Of a stretch of DNA of 64,000 nt, positions 37,985 to 50,168 are shown one piece after another. The position numbers were made by a program, and so were the translations under genes. This DNA comes from Serpula lacrymans var. lacrymans S7.9. Lineage: Eukaryota; Basidiomycota; Agaricomycetes; Boletales; Serpulaceae. The stretch is from contig NW_006763304.1 in the NCBI RefSeq assembly GCF_000218685.1, forward strand, positions 157,349 to 221,348. The letters run 5' to 3'. Under the pieces are notes generated by a model that saw only the letters and a list, made by a program, of their open reading frames with translations, had not been told where the DNA came from and did no database searches. How positions within the stretch are numbered: position 1 is the stretch's first letter; each line of letters begins with the position of its first letter.

Positions 37985-39510
37985 TGGATCAAGCCCTTTG
38001 ACACCATGCACTTTGCTGCATCAATGGCTATATGGCCAAGGCACTTGTGAAGTTTGGTGGCAGATATGCGCTCAACAGCTGCATTGGCGCTTTTGTGGCG
38101 GAGGTTTGTGGCTCACAACTGGTACACACCACCCACTTTAGGTATGTGCCCTCTTATTTTTCCTCTTGGGTCATAAATGACACATTCGCCATTCTCAAAG
38201 ACAGATTTGTAGCCTGCCTTGTCTATACAGCCAATTGAAATCGGGGTGTAGGCCACATTTGGTGCGTATAACACATCTTTCAGGCACACTTGTGTGTCTC
38301 TATGGGTGCTGTTGGGGACACTTATAATCATATCCCCTGTTCCTACAGCAGGGAAGGAGTCCTGGTTTGCCATGCTTATAGGGTAAGGTGCAATTGTGCA
38401 GTAATTGAGTAGGAGGTGTTGGTGAGGGGTGAAGTGACTTGTAGCACCGGAGTCATAGATTTCAATGGGCTTCTTGGGTCTTGTGCTCATAGCGAGCTGG
38501 TGAGCAAGGGCACTCCATGCACCTTCTTCTTGAAAATCTGATAGGCTCGCACTGTTACATTTGACGTGAACAGCAAGGTTCGCTTTTTCAGGTCTCTTTC
38601 CTTTTGTATCACCCACCTGTCCCTCTTCTTTTTTATCTCCTGGTGAGTCACCCTTTGACTTGTTCTTTGCAGGGCGCTTATGCTTCTCGCTGGGGCACTG
38701 GTGTGACCCATGTCCCTTTCCACTGCAGTTCCAGCATTCAAGCTTGCTGGCATCTTTGTTGTCTTTGCCGCCAGACAATTTTCCCTTTCTGTAATGACCT
38801 TTTCCGCCTCAATTTCCACGTTTGGACAATCCCTGTCCTCCGGTGGCTGACATCGCAATGTCTTCAGATTTTGCTGTTGGGCGTTTTCTGAATATAATCT
38901 GGCAGTCATATTCTTAGAGAAGGTACGAGATCAGTGTCTCTGGGTCCAAAGTCTGCTTTGACATATGTGCAGATGCTGACAGGTGCGACACGTAGGTGGC
39001 GTATGAGTGTGGTAGAGGCATGATGATGCTGGAGGTGAGTTCTTTGTCTGCTATTTGGACTCATGCTGTGCTGAGCTGTTCCCATAGTGCGTGGATCTTG
39101 TCCAAATGTGTGCGCAAGTCTCCTTTCTTGGCGCAGCGTAGGTTCAACAACCTTTCTCTCAGCTCGGACTGAACTAACTCTGTTTGGTTCTTGTTTTCTT
39201 GACAGATCATGGCCCACATGTTGGCGACAGTGGGCTTATTTAGGATCCTTCACAGCATTGAATCAGGTATAGTGCGACCTAATATGTTTCTTGCACGGTA
39301 CTCCTTTTTCAACCAGGAATCAAGTGCTTCTTGATTGGCCTTGCTGACTGCTGCAGGAGGAGATGTTGTCGCTGTGGCCTGGCCAGCAGTCTGGCTAGTG
39401 GTCTGGGATAGTGGTATTGGCTTTTTTGCTGTGCTATGGAGGTGCTCGACACAGTCTTGGTCAGCACGGGCCCATTAGAGGATGTATTTGCGTACCTAAT
39501 GTAAACCAAA
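37985..39510 (-). pseudogene. old copia gag-protease fragment
   Basis: On the minus strand a decayed copia gag (VQSELRERLLNLRCAKKGDL, then SYATYVSHLSASAHM) leads to a CCHC knuckle (CWNCSGKGHGSHQC), a protease motif DSGATSHF, and the pre-integrase region that ends in GHIAIDAAKCMVSKGLI at the junction with gypsy copy 1. Integrase, RT and LTRs are missing. At least two stops and frame changes are visible in gag, near 38811 and 39063-39250. Its sequence is clearly different from the young copia element, so it is a separate family. Confidence 0.82.
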
Positions 39511-42500
39511 ATACTAGGTACAAGGTAAGTACATTACTAAAGATAAAAGAAAAGGTATAAGATCCTCACCTCAGACTTCATGGGTGAAGCTCTGAGGTGG
39601 GCATTTGTTGCTATGAGGGTTTTTAAAGAAAGACGGAAGTATAACCAAGGAGAAAATTGGCCATCAAATACACATGGGCCATCCAACCACTACACCTTCC
39701 TAGTATGGTGCCCTGCACCATACTTTCTCTTCATACAACGCTTGTCTTCATAACACATAGGCATATTGGAAGCCTGCTCTTTGATATGAGGAGTGGAGAT
39801 ACAGTTATTGTTTATTTATGAGGCAGTATGGACTGCAGGAAAAAGAGTTTCATTTGTGTTTAGCACATATAAGACTTTTGATGAGGAAAAAGAGAAACCA
39901 AGTGTGAGGCAACATTAAACTATAACAAAAACAATACCCGTCTCCGACTGCACTTGCAGGGAGTAAGAGGTACAAATGAGTTTGAGGTTAACAGATGCTA
40001 GAGATTATAGCAGGTAGAGGACTGAGAGTAAACTCAAGGGTTTCTGATGAGCAGTAAAGCAGGTTATTCAAGTAATAAAAAACTAAAAAACAATACATGA
40101 GTATGTAGGGTTTTTATAGCTAATTGTCTATCTCTCAGACCAGAAGTACAATAAAAGAAAAGTGGTCTGAGGATGAAACTATCCAATAAGAAAAAAGAAC
40201 AACTATCATACAACTTCAGGTATTGATCAGCAGTTGAGAAAATGTACTAATAATAGGTAGTGTCATGCATGTTCAGAAACTGTATCCTTATGATGAGGTA
40301 CAATCCTGACTAAAGTGTCTATTAAATTATCCAGGCACTGATGGGACTTGGAGCTGGTTGGCAAGATCTCAGCTACTAGTCCTTGTCCATTGTGCTGGCT
40401 GGCTGGGAGTACTACCGAGTCTCTGATCTGCAATATGAAGTGGTAACAATGGTTAAGAAAGCCTGTTAGGGCTATGAGAAGCAAGATGGCAAAGGATACC
40501 TCTAGCCCTAGAGCCAGAGGTGTAATGGGGAAAGTGTTTGAGGACAAAAACATGGAACAAAAAGATAAGAAAACATAAATGGTCCTTACACCAAGAGCAT
40601 GTACTATTTATAATTCCACCAAAGCTAAGTGTAATACTCAAGCTGTTTGATGGTATACTTCATACATGACATCCAGAGTAAACATGGAAAAGGGTTTTTG
40701 GAGTCACTGTACCGTTGAATATAACCCAGGTTAAATTCAATACTGTGTGAGTGAGTGAGTGAAAAAGATCATTAGATTGAATCACTATCTATAAGTGAAG
40801 CACTCCCCAAGTTTACAATAATGTATCAGAGCTGATTTCAATAGGCAGCAAAGATTTAATATATCGTAGCATGTACTGTGACTGGCAAAAAGCCTGTGCA
40901 AAGACATCCTTGTGTGCAGCATAGGGAACTTTGTGAGCCAGACTTATTAATATGATGTTATGTTGCTTAATCTTGATAAAAAAAATGAGCACAAAGAACA
41001 TAAAAAGGCTTGCAACCTTGGGCTACTGGGACCAGAAGAGGAGGACCAGAAACGTAGGAAAATGGTGCACTTTTATCCTGACATGGTTCATGCACTATCA
41101 CAGCTGACATTGACAATACAACTACAGAAGCATTATATTAGGTGAGTATAATGAGAAGGCAGGCATAAAGCCAAGTCCCCACTGACACTTGCAAGGCGAT
41201 GGAAGAGATGTCATATCCGGGAACCTCCGGAGGCAAACTCAAATACAAACACATGGTACAGTCCTCACAGAATACTTCCTGAAGCCACAAAGTAGTCCAA
41301 TTTTTGGCAATAGTAAAGGTGCAATGTTCAAGGTAGCTTCATGAAATCCTAATAATTTTGTCCAGGGAGGCCCTTCATAATTATGTTTGAAATTTGCTAC
41401 CACAAATCCAGCTCCTCAGAGGGAACTATAGGTATAGTCTAGCACCATATCATTCATAAATGTTAACCTTGGGTCCATTTTTTTGGGCATAATACACAAG
41501 AAATTATGACCATTAGTTCTATTTATTAATGCAGGTAATTAATCAATGAGAACTTATTCAACAACATTGAAAGAGTGTCTCTGACCTTTGAAAACAGCAT
41601 TTTAGACAATGTGACTGTGCTATAACGCTGCCTCAGTTTAAATTGCTCATAATCAATCACTGCACTTTTGAGTAAAATATCAACTTGTATTTTTCTGGTG
41701 AAATCCTAGATAATATGCAAATAATGGTTGGGTAATGTTCTATTTCAGGTAATACCACATTTTTATTTCGGCATTTTGACTTTGATGCTGTGAGTTGATC
41801 ATCAATATCATACTAGCTAGCTGGTGCTTAAAATACAAGACATTTCTAAATCTCTCTAAGTGCGCTTCTCTAAGTTCAACCACTGCATCACCATCAGTCC
41901 CATCCAACAAAACCACCAATATTATTTTTACTCAAATCACCTCAGGACTACTAGTAGCACATCTACATGATTATAATACATATCTAGCCCATCAATGTCT
42001 GGACAGTATCTCTGGTGTTTGTTTTCAACATGCTCCAAAGCCCCTGATTGTTGACTCTGGCAGCTTGTCAAAATCCCCCAGAGACATGTCACAGCCAATG
42101 AACTAAGACAGGCCAAAATAAGACTTGTGGGTAAACAAGAATGAATTGCTGAATGAGCATATAGCCAATGTATTGGCTCATATGGGGCTAGAATCCTGTT
42201 GATTGTGGCACCCTCTTCAATATATTCAAAGCCTGGTGAGTTTGGTTTGTCCATTTGCTGGTTATTATTAACTGAATGGTTTTATTTTTGAGGCCCTCTC
42301 TCAGTCCTTGCGACAGCCTCAGCAACTTAGAATGACAGTATGGATGGCTCTTGTCTTGCTGGTCCCTTGGAGCTGACTCAGACACTTCTGTGTAGTCGTG
42401 TTTAGCCTGGACATCTTCATCATGGTTGATCAATCTCCTCTTGTGAATTATAATCTTTAGGGAAGTCCCTTTTTGCCGCTTTTGCCCTGTTTGGTCTGAG

Positions 42501-42826
42501 TCTTCAATGTCATTGACTTTCAAGTTTTTTCTTGTTTGTGAAGCTGTCCTCATGCTTACACCCAGTGCTTTTTACAGTCTTTCTCAAGGCATGCACCTGT
42601 TTTATTTAGTCTAGGAGTGGGAGTGCTGAAATTTGTAGATGGGAGGAATAATCATATAGGCTATCATAGCTGTACATGTAGCTATAATGAAATCTTTTGT
42701 GTTGCTGTACTACAAGGTCATACCCAATAAGGAAAGAAAAATGATGATAAGATTATTGTGTTATTATCCTTCATGTTATTTGCTTATTATTTTGGTATTA
42801 TTGAATTTAAAACTCTAATAATCCTA
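39511..42826. other. AT-rich stretch, no supported gene
   Basis: This is 3.3 kb of AT-rich DNA with short open frames only. One minus-strand frame at 42188-42553 (121 codons, basic) has no motif I know. A GAGTGAGTGAGTGA run lies near 40748-40762. It may be decayed transposon sequence, but I cannot assign it. Confidence 0.5.
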
Positions 42827-42862
42827 AGGTAGGGCTCATGCACACACCACTAACATCACATG
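42827..42862 (+). repeat. left terminal inverted repeat of the DDE transposon
   Basis: About 36 bp that match the complement of 55400-55435 with about five mismatches. The first 18 bases are identical. TA precedes it. Confidence 0.8.
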
Positions 42863-42898
42863 ATAAACCATGTCTAGGACATTACTTTTTGCAGAAAG

Positions 42899-43022
42899 TT
42901 AATGGCACTTGTAAATTGTATTTTCAAGCTAAAAAAAATTGCACAGAAAGCTTTGTCGTTCAATTCTCCACAACTCTGTGCGAGCCAATTTTTGAAATTG
43001 TGAGATTTACAAGTGCCATTAA
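42899..43022. repeat. 18-bp perfect inverted repeat within the transposon
   Basis: TTAATGGCACTTGTAAAT (42899-42916) recurs as its exact complement at 43005-43022, 88 bp apart, with weaker pairing inside. It lies close to the left end and could form a hairpin or be a subterminal binding site. Confidence 0.75.
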
Positions 43023-43296
43023 GAATATGGAGATAAATACGGTTATTTGCTGCATGACAAAAAGGGATACACCAAAAAAGCGAACAACAATTGACGCACA
43101 CATTCTGTCTTCATGCCTCAGACTGCATAATGCCAAAATGCTCATTGAAGAACCTCCAAAATCTGGCACCGCATACTTTTGGTGTCAGTAAATGTACCAG
43201 GAAAAGTAGGGAGCTTCAGATGGACAAAGAATATCAGAACAAAGTGCAGACAAACCGGTGACTACCACCAACCATTGGACATGCACTGACTGCATT

Positions 43297-43712
43297 TGTA
43301 GTCCGGAAGACACAACCTTGGGGCACTGGAGCACAACGAAAACAACACTCAGAAGAAGAGGAAGAGGTGGGAGTGGTTACCCATTTGGTAGGAACAAGTT
43401 AGTTGTTGGTAGACAACAGGAGGACTCGCTGAGTCCTTCCCCATGTATTGCTCCTGTATATATACTAAAATACATGAGGTACTGTACAGTTGTAAATAAA
43501 GTTTAAAGTCCAATGTCTAGCATGTGACCGGTCACATGATGAGTCTAGACATTGGTCAGGTGTTGTGTCACATGACTTGGTCATGTGACTATGAAAAGTC
43601 GAAAATGTAAAGTAAAGTAAATGGTCACATAACTGGTCATGTGACTTGGAAAAATAAAAGTAAAAGTGCAAAAAGTGAAGCGTAAGTAGGTACTGGTACG
43701 TCAATTGTAACA
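43297..43712 (-). repeat. solo LTR related to the gypsy LTRs
   Basis: It is 416 bp, the same length as the gypsy copy 2 LTRs, starting TGTAGTCC and ending GTAACA. It shares GGGAGTGGTTACCC, ACAACAGGAGGACTCGCTGAG and TATATATACTAA with them, but the second half is different. The flanks are GCATT and TCATT, a nearly matching 5-bp duplication. No internal region follows, so it is a solo LTR of a related family, inserted into the DDE transposon. Confidence 0.7.
43510..43555. repeat. nested palindrome in the solo LTR
   Basis: CCAATGTCTAG (43510-43520) pairs with CTAGACATTGG (43545-43555). Between them lies the perfect 18-bp palindrome CATGTGACCGGTCACATG (43521-43538). Four more GTCACAT or ATGTGAC motifs follow within 100 bp (43568-43640). 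Such clustered sites suggest protein binding, but none is known. Confidence 0.85.
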
Positions 43713-43739
43713 TCATTCAGCCCCCCACTTCAAGACTCG

Positions 43740-44586
43740 TTGAATACTATACCTAGTGCTACAACTGCCAACACTGTACATCACCCTTTCTGGCTGAATG
43801 TTGACCTTCTTCTTGAGGCATCTGAAATCCTTGAACGGCAAGGATTTGGTACAGCTGAATTGCTACTGTCTCCACCACCATCTGATGCATTGGAGATGGT
43901 CAACTTTCTGACTACTGCAGATGAGGACCTTGATGTCTCTGTACCTGCCAGTGAAGGAGTTATTCATAAGCCAGGAAGGTGGTCAGATAACAAGAGTGAC
44001 TGTGAGGATGGTGATGAAATATTTGGCATGGACCATGGTAGGCATGGGTGCACACTAAACAAGGACATTAGTGGCAGTCCTAGTAGTGGGGCTTTTGCAT
44101 ACCATCTCTGAAAGCCACTTACTGTAGTTGCTGCAACAGGGGCTTTGAAAGATATTCATGCTATTATGAAACCCCCACAAGCACTTGGACAAGGCTACAA
44201 AGACCCAGGCCTTGATATATACTCTTGTGAATGTTTGGAGGCAATGCATACATTCCTACATCATTATACCAACACCAAGTGTATGGCTCCTAGATATCAG
44301 CATCTATGACTGCGGCACATGGATTGGGGAGAAATACCTGGTTTGCACGGCAACTACGTACAAATACAAAGCTCTACATTGAGCATTGACTCAGCTTGCC
44401 AAGTAATCCATACGGAGGATAGAACCAATCCCGCCTTGAAGACAGTGATATTGCACAGGCCCAGAAGGCCATGGGTATCCTATTGGAACATTATCCAGAT
44501 GAAGATCACATTTTGGTCTTTGACAATGCTCCCACTCACACAAAACATGCAGACAATGCTATCTCTGCTCAAAAAATGCCTAAATT
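43740..44586 (+). pseudogene. DDE transposase-like gene, part 1
   Basis: An open stretch from 43740 to 44111 (Leu/Glu/Asp-rich, no motif I can place) and a decayed middle lead to a clear core at about 44435-44586. There the frame reads DSDIAQAQKAMGILLEH and ILVFDNAPTH, followed by AISAQKMPKF. This is the second catalytic Asp region of a DDE superfamily endonuclease widespread in Agaricomycetes. Frame changes and stops between 44112 and 44430 show decay. Gypsy copy 2 interrupts it within the Lys-Phe codons, using AAATT (44582-44586) as target. Confidence 0.75.
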
Positions 44587-45002
44587 TGTAACAATCAAGA
44601 GTTAGTTACTCTGGCACACACAAGAACACACTATAAAGAAGATGTTGAGGGAGTGGTTACCCCTTAAGCTGCAGAGAGTTTGTTGGTATACAACAGGCGG
44701 ACTCGCTAAGGAGTCTCCTGGATTTATTGGGGTATATATACTAATACAGAGTGTTTGTACTTATGTACTATACAGTTGATAAAGTCAGTGGCTGATGATG
44801 TCATGGGGCCTAGCCCGCATGACCAGCTCCACTGTGTGAGAGAGTTGTATCTAAAATAAGAAGAAAGCAATGCGGCGCGAGAAAGAGGAGTTTGAACAAA
44901 AGGGGAAGTGCCACGTGGCACCATGTGTGAAAGCTAAAGTGTACAAGGTTAAAGCGGAGAATGAAAAAGAAGGAAAGGTCCGAAAATTGTTTTATCGTAA
45001 CA
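44587..45002 (-). repeat. 3' LTR of gypsy copy 2
   Basis: 416 bp, plus-strand ends TGTAACA and GTAACA. A palindromic TATATATA stretch (about 44740-44750) is a likely TATA box for the minus-strand transcript. The polypurine tract (C run, 45007-45012) follows on the plus strand. Confidence 0.93.
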
Positions 45003-45013
45003 CTACCCCCCTT

Positions 45014-48000
45014 CTAAGGTTCGACTTCCAGGTGAGACCAAATACCGGAGGCGGTAGTTAAATTTTCGGGCATAGTTTGAAAAAGGGAATTAAAAAGTTT
45101 TGAATCCATGCCTCTAAGCTTCCTAGGAGCTGAGGGGTTCTTAGAATAAAATTTGCGAACAGCGTTGCGGGAATTGTTCAGATAGGCTTCTGGTTCCCAC
45201 GTTCTGTCCTTGTCTCCATAGCCCTTCCATAGGACTAGGAACTCTAATTTGCCACGCTTCAAGCGTGCATCCACCACTCGTTCAACTTTGAACTCTTCTT
45301 CACCTTCCTGGGTGACTACAACCGGTCCGGGCTGGTCTACACGCTGTCCCGGCAGCGGCCCTTTGTAGGGTTTTACACGGCTAATGTTGACCGTGGGTAC
45401 TACCCTCATCCGTTTTGGGAGTTCCAGCTCCACTGTGTTGGGTTTGACTTCCTTAATCCGGTAAGGGCCAATCCATTTTTCGGTCAGTTTTCTAGACTGC
45501 CGATCTTTTAACTTTAAGTGGTCGGTGTCTAACCAGACCAGGTCGCCGACCTTGTAGTCAGGGGCCTTAGAGTGTCTATGCTCTGCCCTGTCTTTCATCT
45601 GCTCTGCAGTTTTGAATAGCGCTTTGCGCGTTTCATCTAAGACAGACTTCATGTCTTTGGCCATGTTCCCAGCAGCCTTGTTCTTGCTTTTACCAGGTTC
45701 TACACCCATTCTGGGGAGGTACAATCTAGTAACCTCGAAGGGTGCTTTTCCTGTAGCCGACGACTGTTTAATATTGTATGAGAACTGGGCTATCTTTAGC
45801 CACTTAGCCCAATCTGTCTGCCTGTCATTAATAAATATCCGGAGATATTGTTTCAACTCCTGGTTGAGTCTCTCCATTTGTCCATCAGTCTGCGGATGGA
45901 ACACCGTTGATAATTTAGGTTTGATGCCCAGCATCTGGCATAGTTCTTTCGTAAACTCGCTGGCGAATTGTGGTCCTCTATCAGAGATAACCGTTTCTGG
46001 TAACCCATGGATAGACCATACAAAATCTTTAAATAAATCTGCCGTACCAGTGGCGGTAATGGTTTTGTTGGTGGGAATAAATACCACTTCTTTGGAGAAG
46101 CGATCTACTACCACCATTACTGAATCATACCCATTTGACTTGGGCAGATCCGTTGTGAAATCAACCAATATATCTTGCTAGGGACCAGCTGGTATCGGAT
46201 TTGGCATAAGTTTACCGGCCAGCGGTTGGTGAGAATTCTTAGCCATGGCACATCAGACAGGATTTTACGTAGTCCTGTACATCTTTGACCATGCCAGGCC
46301 ACACGTAGTTTCTGGAGATCAACTCCATTGTTCGTTGCCACCCAGGGTGCCCAGCCACTGGAGTGTCGTGATGTCTGTCTATTGCCTTGATCCTTGCGGA
46401 CTCGGGCACATAGATTTTGTCTTAAAATGGAAGAGCCCGTCTTCCCATAAATAGTTTTCATTGCCATCAAGGCGTGCCTTCTCTTCTGAGGAGATGTCTT
46501 TCTTGAAGACTTCCAGAAGATCGGAATCCTGCCCAATTCTAACATTGGCAACCCTTGATTGGTCTATCAGGGTAACACCTTTTTTGTCATCTTTGATGCT
46601 GTTGGCATGATCCTCTCTTCTGGACAAAGTGTCCGCTTTCCCCATAGAGCTTCCAGGCTTATGAATTAATTTATAATTAAACCTTGACAAGTATACCACG
46701 TAGCGGGCCTGTCTTCAGTTTAAGTCTCGGGCCGTCATCAAATACTCCAGATTCTTATGATCAGTCCAAATTTCAAATTGGTGCCTAGCACCTTCTAAGT
46801 AGTGCCGCCAGTGCTCCAGAGCTCTATTGATGGCCAGCATCTCCTTATCATAGATTTGATAGTTGTGCTCTGTAGGCGACAAACTATGCGATAAATAGGC
46901 ACAAGGCCTCCAAAGATTGTCAGGGCATTTAATTGATAGAACAGCCCCGGTAGCAAAATCAGAAGAGTCGGTTTCTAGCCGGAACTCTTTGTCCAATTCT
47001 GGGAATGCTAATATGGGCGCCGTTGTAAACGCCTGTTTAAGCTTATCAAAAGCTTCTTATTCCTTGGCGCCCCAGTGCCAAACAATGTCCTTTTTAGTGA
47101 GATTGTTCAACGGTCTCGTGATTTTTGCAAAGTTTTTGATAAACCTTCGGTAGAAATTGCCTAAGCCAAGGAAGGCCCTAACTCCTTTGACGCAAGTAGG
47201 TTCTGGCCAGTCCAATATAGCTTGAACTTTATCAGGATCCATCCTGATTCTGTTCTGGCCTATGATCATACCGAGGAAGTCTACTTCCTTCACTTTAAAA
47301 TTACATTTTTTGGGTTTGACGAATAGGTCCCGTTCCTGTAAGCGTCAAAGGACTTCTTGCACGATCCTGTCATGCTCAGCCTCATTGTCCAACTTTGTAA
47401 ATATTAACAAATTGTCAATGTAAATGACAACACAGTTTTCCATATCCGCAAAGATCTCATTCATCATGCTCTGGAAGGTCGCCGGTGAGTTGGTCAACCC
47501 AAAGAACATAACAAGGGGTTCAAAGGATCCTCGGTGGCACATGAACATGGCCTTTTAAGCATCTTCTTCTTTGATGCGTACATTATTGTACCCCCATCTA
47601 AGATCCATCTTTGTTAAGATTTTGGCGCCAGCCAATTTGTCTACTAGCTGACTGATCAAAGGCAGCGGATATGCATTTTTAACCGTGTACTCATTCAAGT
47701 AACAATAGTCCATAATCATATGCTTCTTACCATCCTTTTTTGGAATGAAGAACACCGGGGACGTCATAGGGCTTTTGGAAGGTCTGATATAACCCTTTCT
47801 AAGCTGTTCATCTATGAAACTCAATACCTCATCTCTTTCTGGAGAGTGGTATCATGTGTCCTTTCCTCGGTTTGAAGGTGTCCTTCAAATCTATAGCATG
47901 GTCCCAAGGCTTAGCCTCTGGGAAGCGCTCTGATTTATGTTTTGAAAAGACTTTCCAGAAGTCATGGTACTCGGGAGGTACCAGCCTCTTAATCTCTTCT

Positions 48001-48863
48001 TCGGGTTTTACCTCATCATCGTCACCGTTGATCTTTTCTGAAGATCTGAGCTCATAAACGTGACCAGTGTTTATCTTCTCAAGATGCTCGTTGTGACGGA
48101 CATGATTCGGTTTACCCAAGTTTACACACTCCTGAGGGCAACGTGACAATGTGACAACCCCTGTCTGCCAGTCAATCTCAGGATTGTGTTTAAATGGCCA
48201 GGTCCAGCCCAAGATTAAATTAATCTTCCCTAGTTGGGTAGCTTTGGCGGTGACTCGTTCTCCGTGTCCTTGGTATTCGACCACAAAAAAACATTTGTGT
48301 GTGATACAGCCACCTGTGTTAAGCGTACCATCAACATTATAGATGGGAATAGATACATCTAATTTTATAAGGGGAAGTCCAATTTGCTCCGCCCAGGCCT
48401 GATCTATGAAGATTCCGTTAGCGCCTGAATCAAGCAGTGCGCTGGTTGGGTGTACTATGCCCCGGGCAAGGTTTTCCACACCAACATCTAAGCGGATCTC
48501 TTTTTGGAATAAATATGTGCGCATCAACACACGCCTTGGGATTTCGGCAAAGGGTGGCTCCAACAAAGAAGAAGAGGTATCAAATGTTACATGTTTTTCT
48601 ATTTTATTTTTACCAGAATCAAGCACCCTATTGTTTGTCTTGCCGGGGCCACACTCCAAGGGAGACACTGGTGCAGCGGTAGTATTATAAATATTACAGT
48701 CACAATGCTTCATACAAGTACATACTTCCAATAACAAATTTAGAAATCTATTTACAAATTGGGGAGCCATCCCCGTCTTTCCTTTATTGCTCGTGCAACA
48801 CCCCGGAGCAGGGGCCACCTTGTTGTGGTTTACTTCGTTGTTCATAGGAGCGAAGGCACCCAA
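45014..48863 (-). pseudogene. pol of gypsy copy 2, broken
   Basis: It has the same domain order as copy 1: protease LLDSGANGIF; RT with [10 protein letters not shown] and IYIDNLLIFT; RNase H; integrase HHCC and D,D,E; chromodomain (FLVLWKGYGDKDRTWEPEAYL). Shared faults are the frameshift near 47824-47843, stops at 47555-47557, 47345-47347, 46715-46717 and 46178-46180, and Asn in place of the second catalytic Asp of RT (47411-47413). Its own faults are a TAA for Gln at 47057-47059 and a one-base loss near 46422 in the region before the integrase. The integrase and chromodomain part (46168 to 45014) is open. The stretch from about 47525 to 48518 shows no difference from copy 1 by eye. Confidence 0.92.
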
Positions 48864-48868
48864 GTGAC

Positions 48869-49927
48869 CTAAGCTCCGAACTCTTTTCCCTGAGCCTTCA
48901 TTTCAGCAGCCTGCTGATCGTAGAAGAAGGCCCGGATTTTGTCGTACAAACAACCGGCCAGAGTCTGGAGCCGATTGTCCGGTTTCTCGGACTCTAATTG
49001 GCGCGCCTGGCGCCCTTGGTTATTTTTTTGTTGGGCAGCCTGCACCCCGTTTCTGCAATCTCGGGACATGTGTCCCTCTTGGCCACAGTTGTAACAGTTG
49101 CCCTTGAATCTGCGCATCTGTCCGCCTTGGACCGTGCCGATATCCATAGGAGCACCCTGTCCTGGCTGCAGCCCGAACGGCTTGAACCCGTGAGAGTGAT
49201 TATGATGGTTTGATGACCCAGGGCGCCTCTGGGATTGGTTGTTTTTGGTGGTCTTGCCACCTTGGTGCATTTTGTAGAGCTCTATGGCCCTACCTATTTT
49301 TTGAACCTCCTCTGCTGCTTGAGAGAGATTCTCATTTCTCATATCCTGCAGATAAAGCTGTTCTGCAATGTGGGGGTTCACATTGCGTTCCAGCAGCTCT
49401 ACTGCATGATCATTACCAAGACCCCCTTGGATGGAGAGGGCCAGGAACCGGGTTACGAAATCATCCGTCCTCATGTTGCCTTGTTTGAAGGAACGGATTT
49501 GCTGACGCGCCCAGTCACGCTCAGCTTGCGGCTTGAAATATTTTTTGATCTCTACTTTGAGATTGTCCCAGGTGTGCCACACTCCCACGGTATAGCACTC
49601 CTGAAGCCTTACTTGGGCGTATCGACCTGCCACAGGTCCTTTTAGTCGAGATAGCACCGCAGTGGCTACCTCAAAGTCATCGGCAAATGCGTCCCAGTTT
49701 GCCTTGACCCAAATCTGGAGCTTGATCTACCATTCAGCGAATCGCGCTCTGTCTCCTTTGAAGGCGCCAGGGTCAGCGACAACTTTGACTTTCTTGTTGA
49801 ACTTTTTCTCTACCGAGGGGTTTGCCGCAGGGGGATTTGCCTGCAGCTCGGCGAGTTGAGTGGTCAACGCCTGAATCTGCGCACGCATGTTGTGCAGCAG
49901 GGCATTGATATCTGGTTGCGATGACAT
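48869..49927 (-). pseudogene. gag of gypsy copy 2, broken by one stop
   Basis: The start at 49927 (MSSQPDINALLHNMRAQIQA) gives an open frame to a TAG at 49727-49729, where Trp is expected after FAEW. Past the stop the frame is open again from 49657 to 48869, with the gag domain and a CCHC knuckle (CYNCGQEGHMSRDC). The same TAG is found in copy 1. Apart from this one codon the gag frame appears intact, unlike copy 1, which has an extra frameshift. Confidence 0.88.
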
Positions 49928-50164
49928 GTCGACTTGTTCTCTTTGTAAAGTAATAAAAAAAACGTAACTGGGGGTCCCCGCTTGCTATTTGCGGATCTAC
50001 CTCTTCCCAGCTGAGTATCGGATCTCAATCTCCGACTACCCACACTATAGTATTTTGAAAATTTATATAAAAGTTATAGTATTAAACCCTGGTCTGAATG
50101 GTTGTCAGGGGGTGGTCCGCTTGTTAAGCTGTCAACCCTTCTCCAGACTGGCGGAGGCAAGTGC
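49928..50164 (-). other. 5' leader of gypsy copy 2, gag-proximal part
   Basis: Non-coding leader that matches 31425-31479 plus 37554-37740 of copy 1. It is interrupted at CCGG by the 1.8-kb LTR-like unit and continues at 51997-52274, ending at the 5' LTR. The sequence next to the LTR (minus strand TTAGGACTCGCTCC) does not begin with TGG, so its primer is not evident. Confidence 0.7.
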
Positions 50165-50168
50165 CCGG

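Noticed and set aside
40748..40762. GAGT tetranucleotide run as a functional repeat
   Set aside because: Only about four units long; ordinary low-complexity sequence.
26393..49927. Reading the shared gypsy stops as recoded sense codons
   Set aside because: The stops are of all three kinds and replace both Trp and Arg. Gene stop codons nearby are normal, and a shared frameshift is also present.
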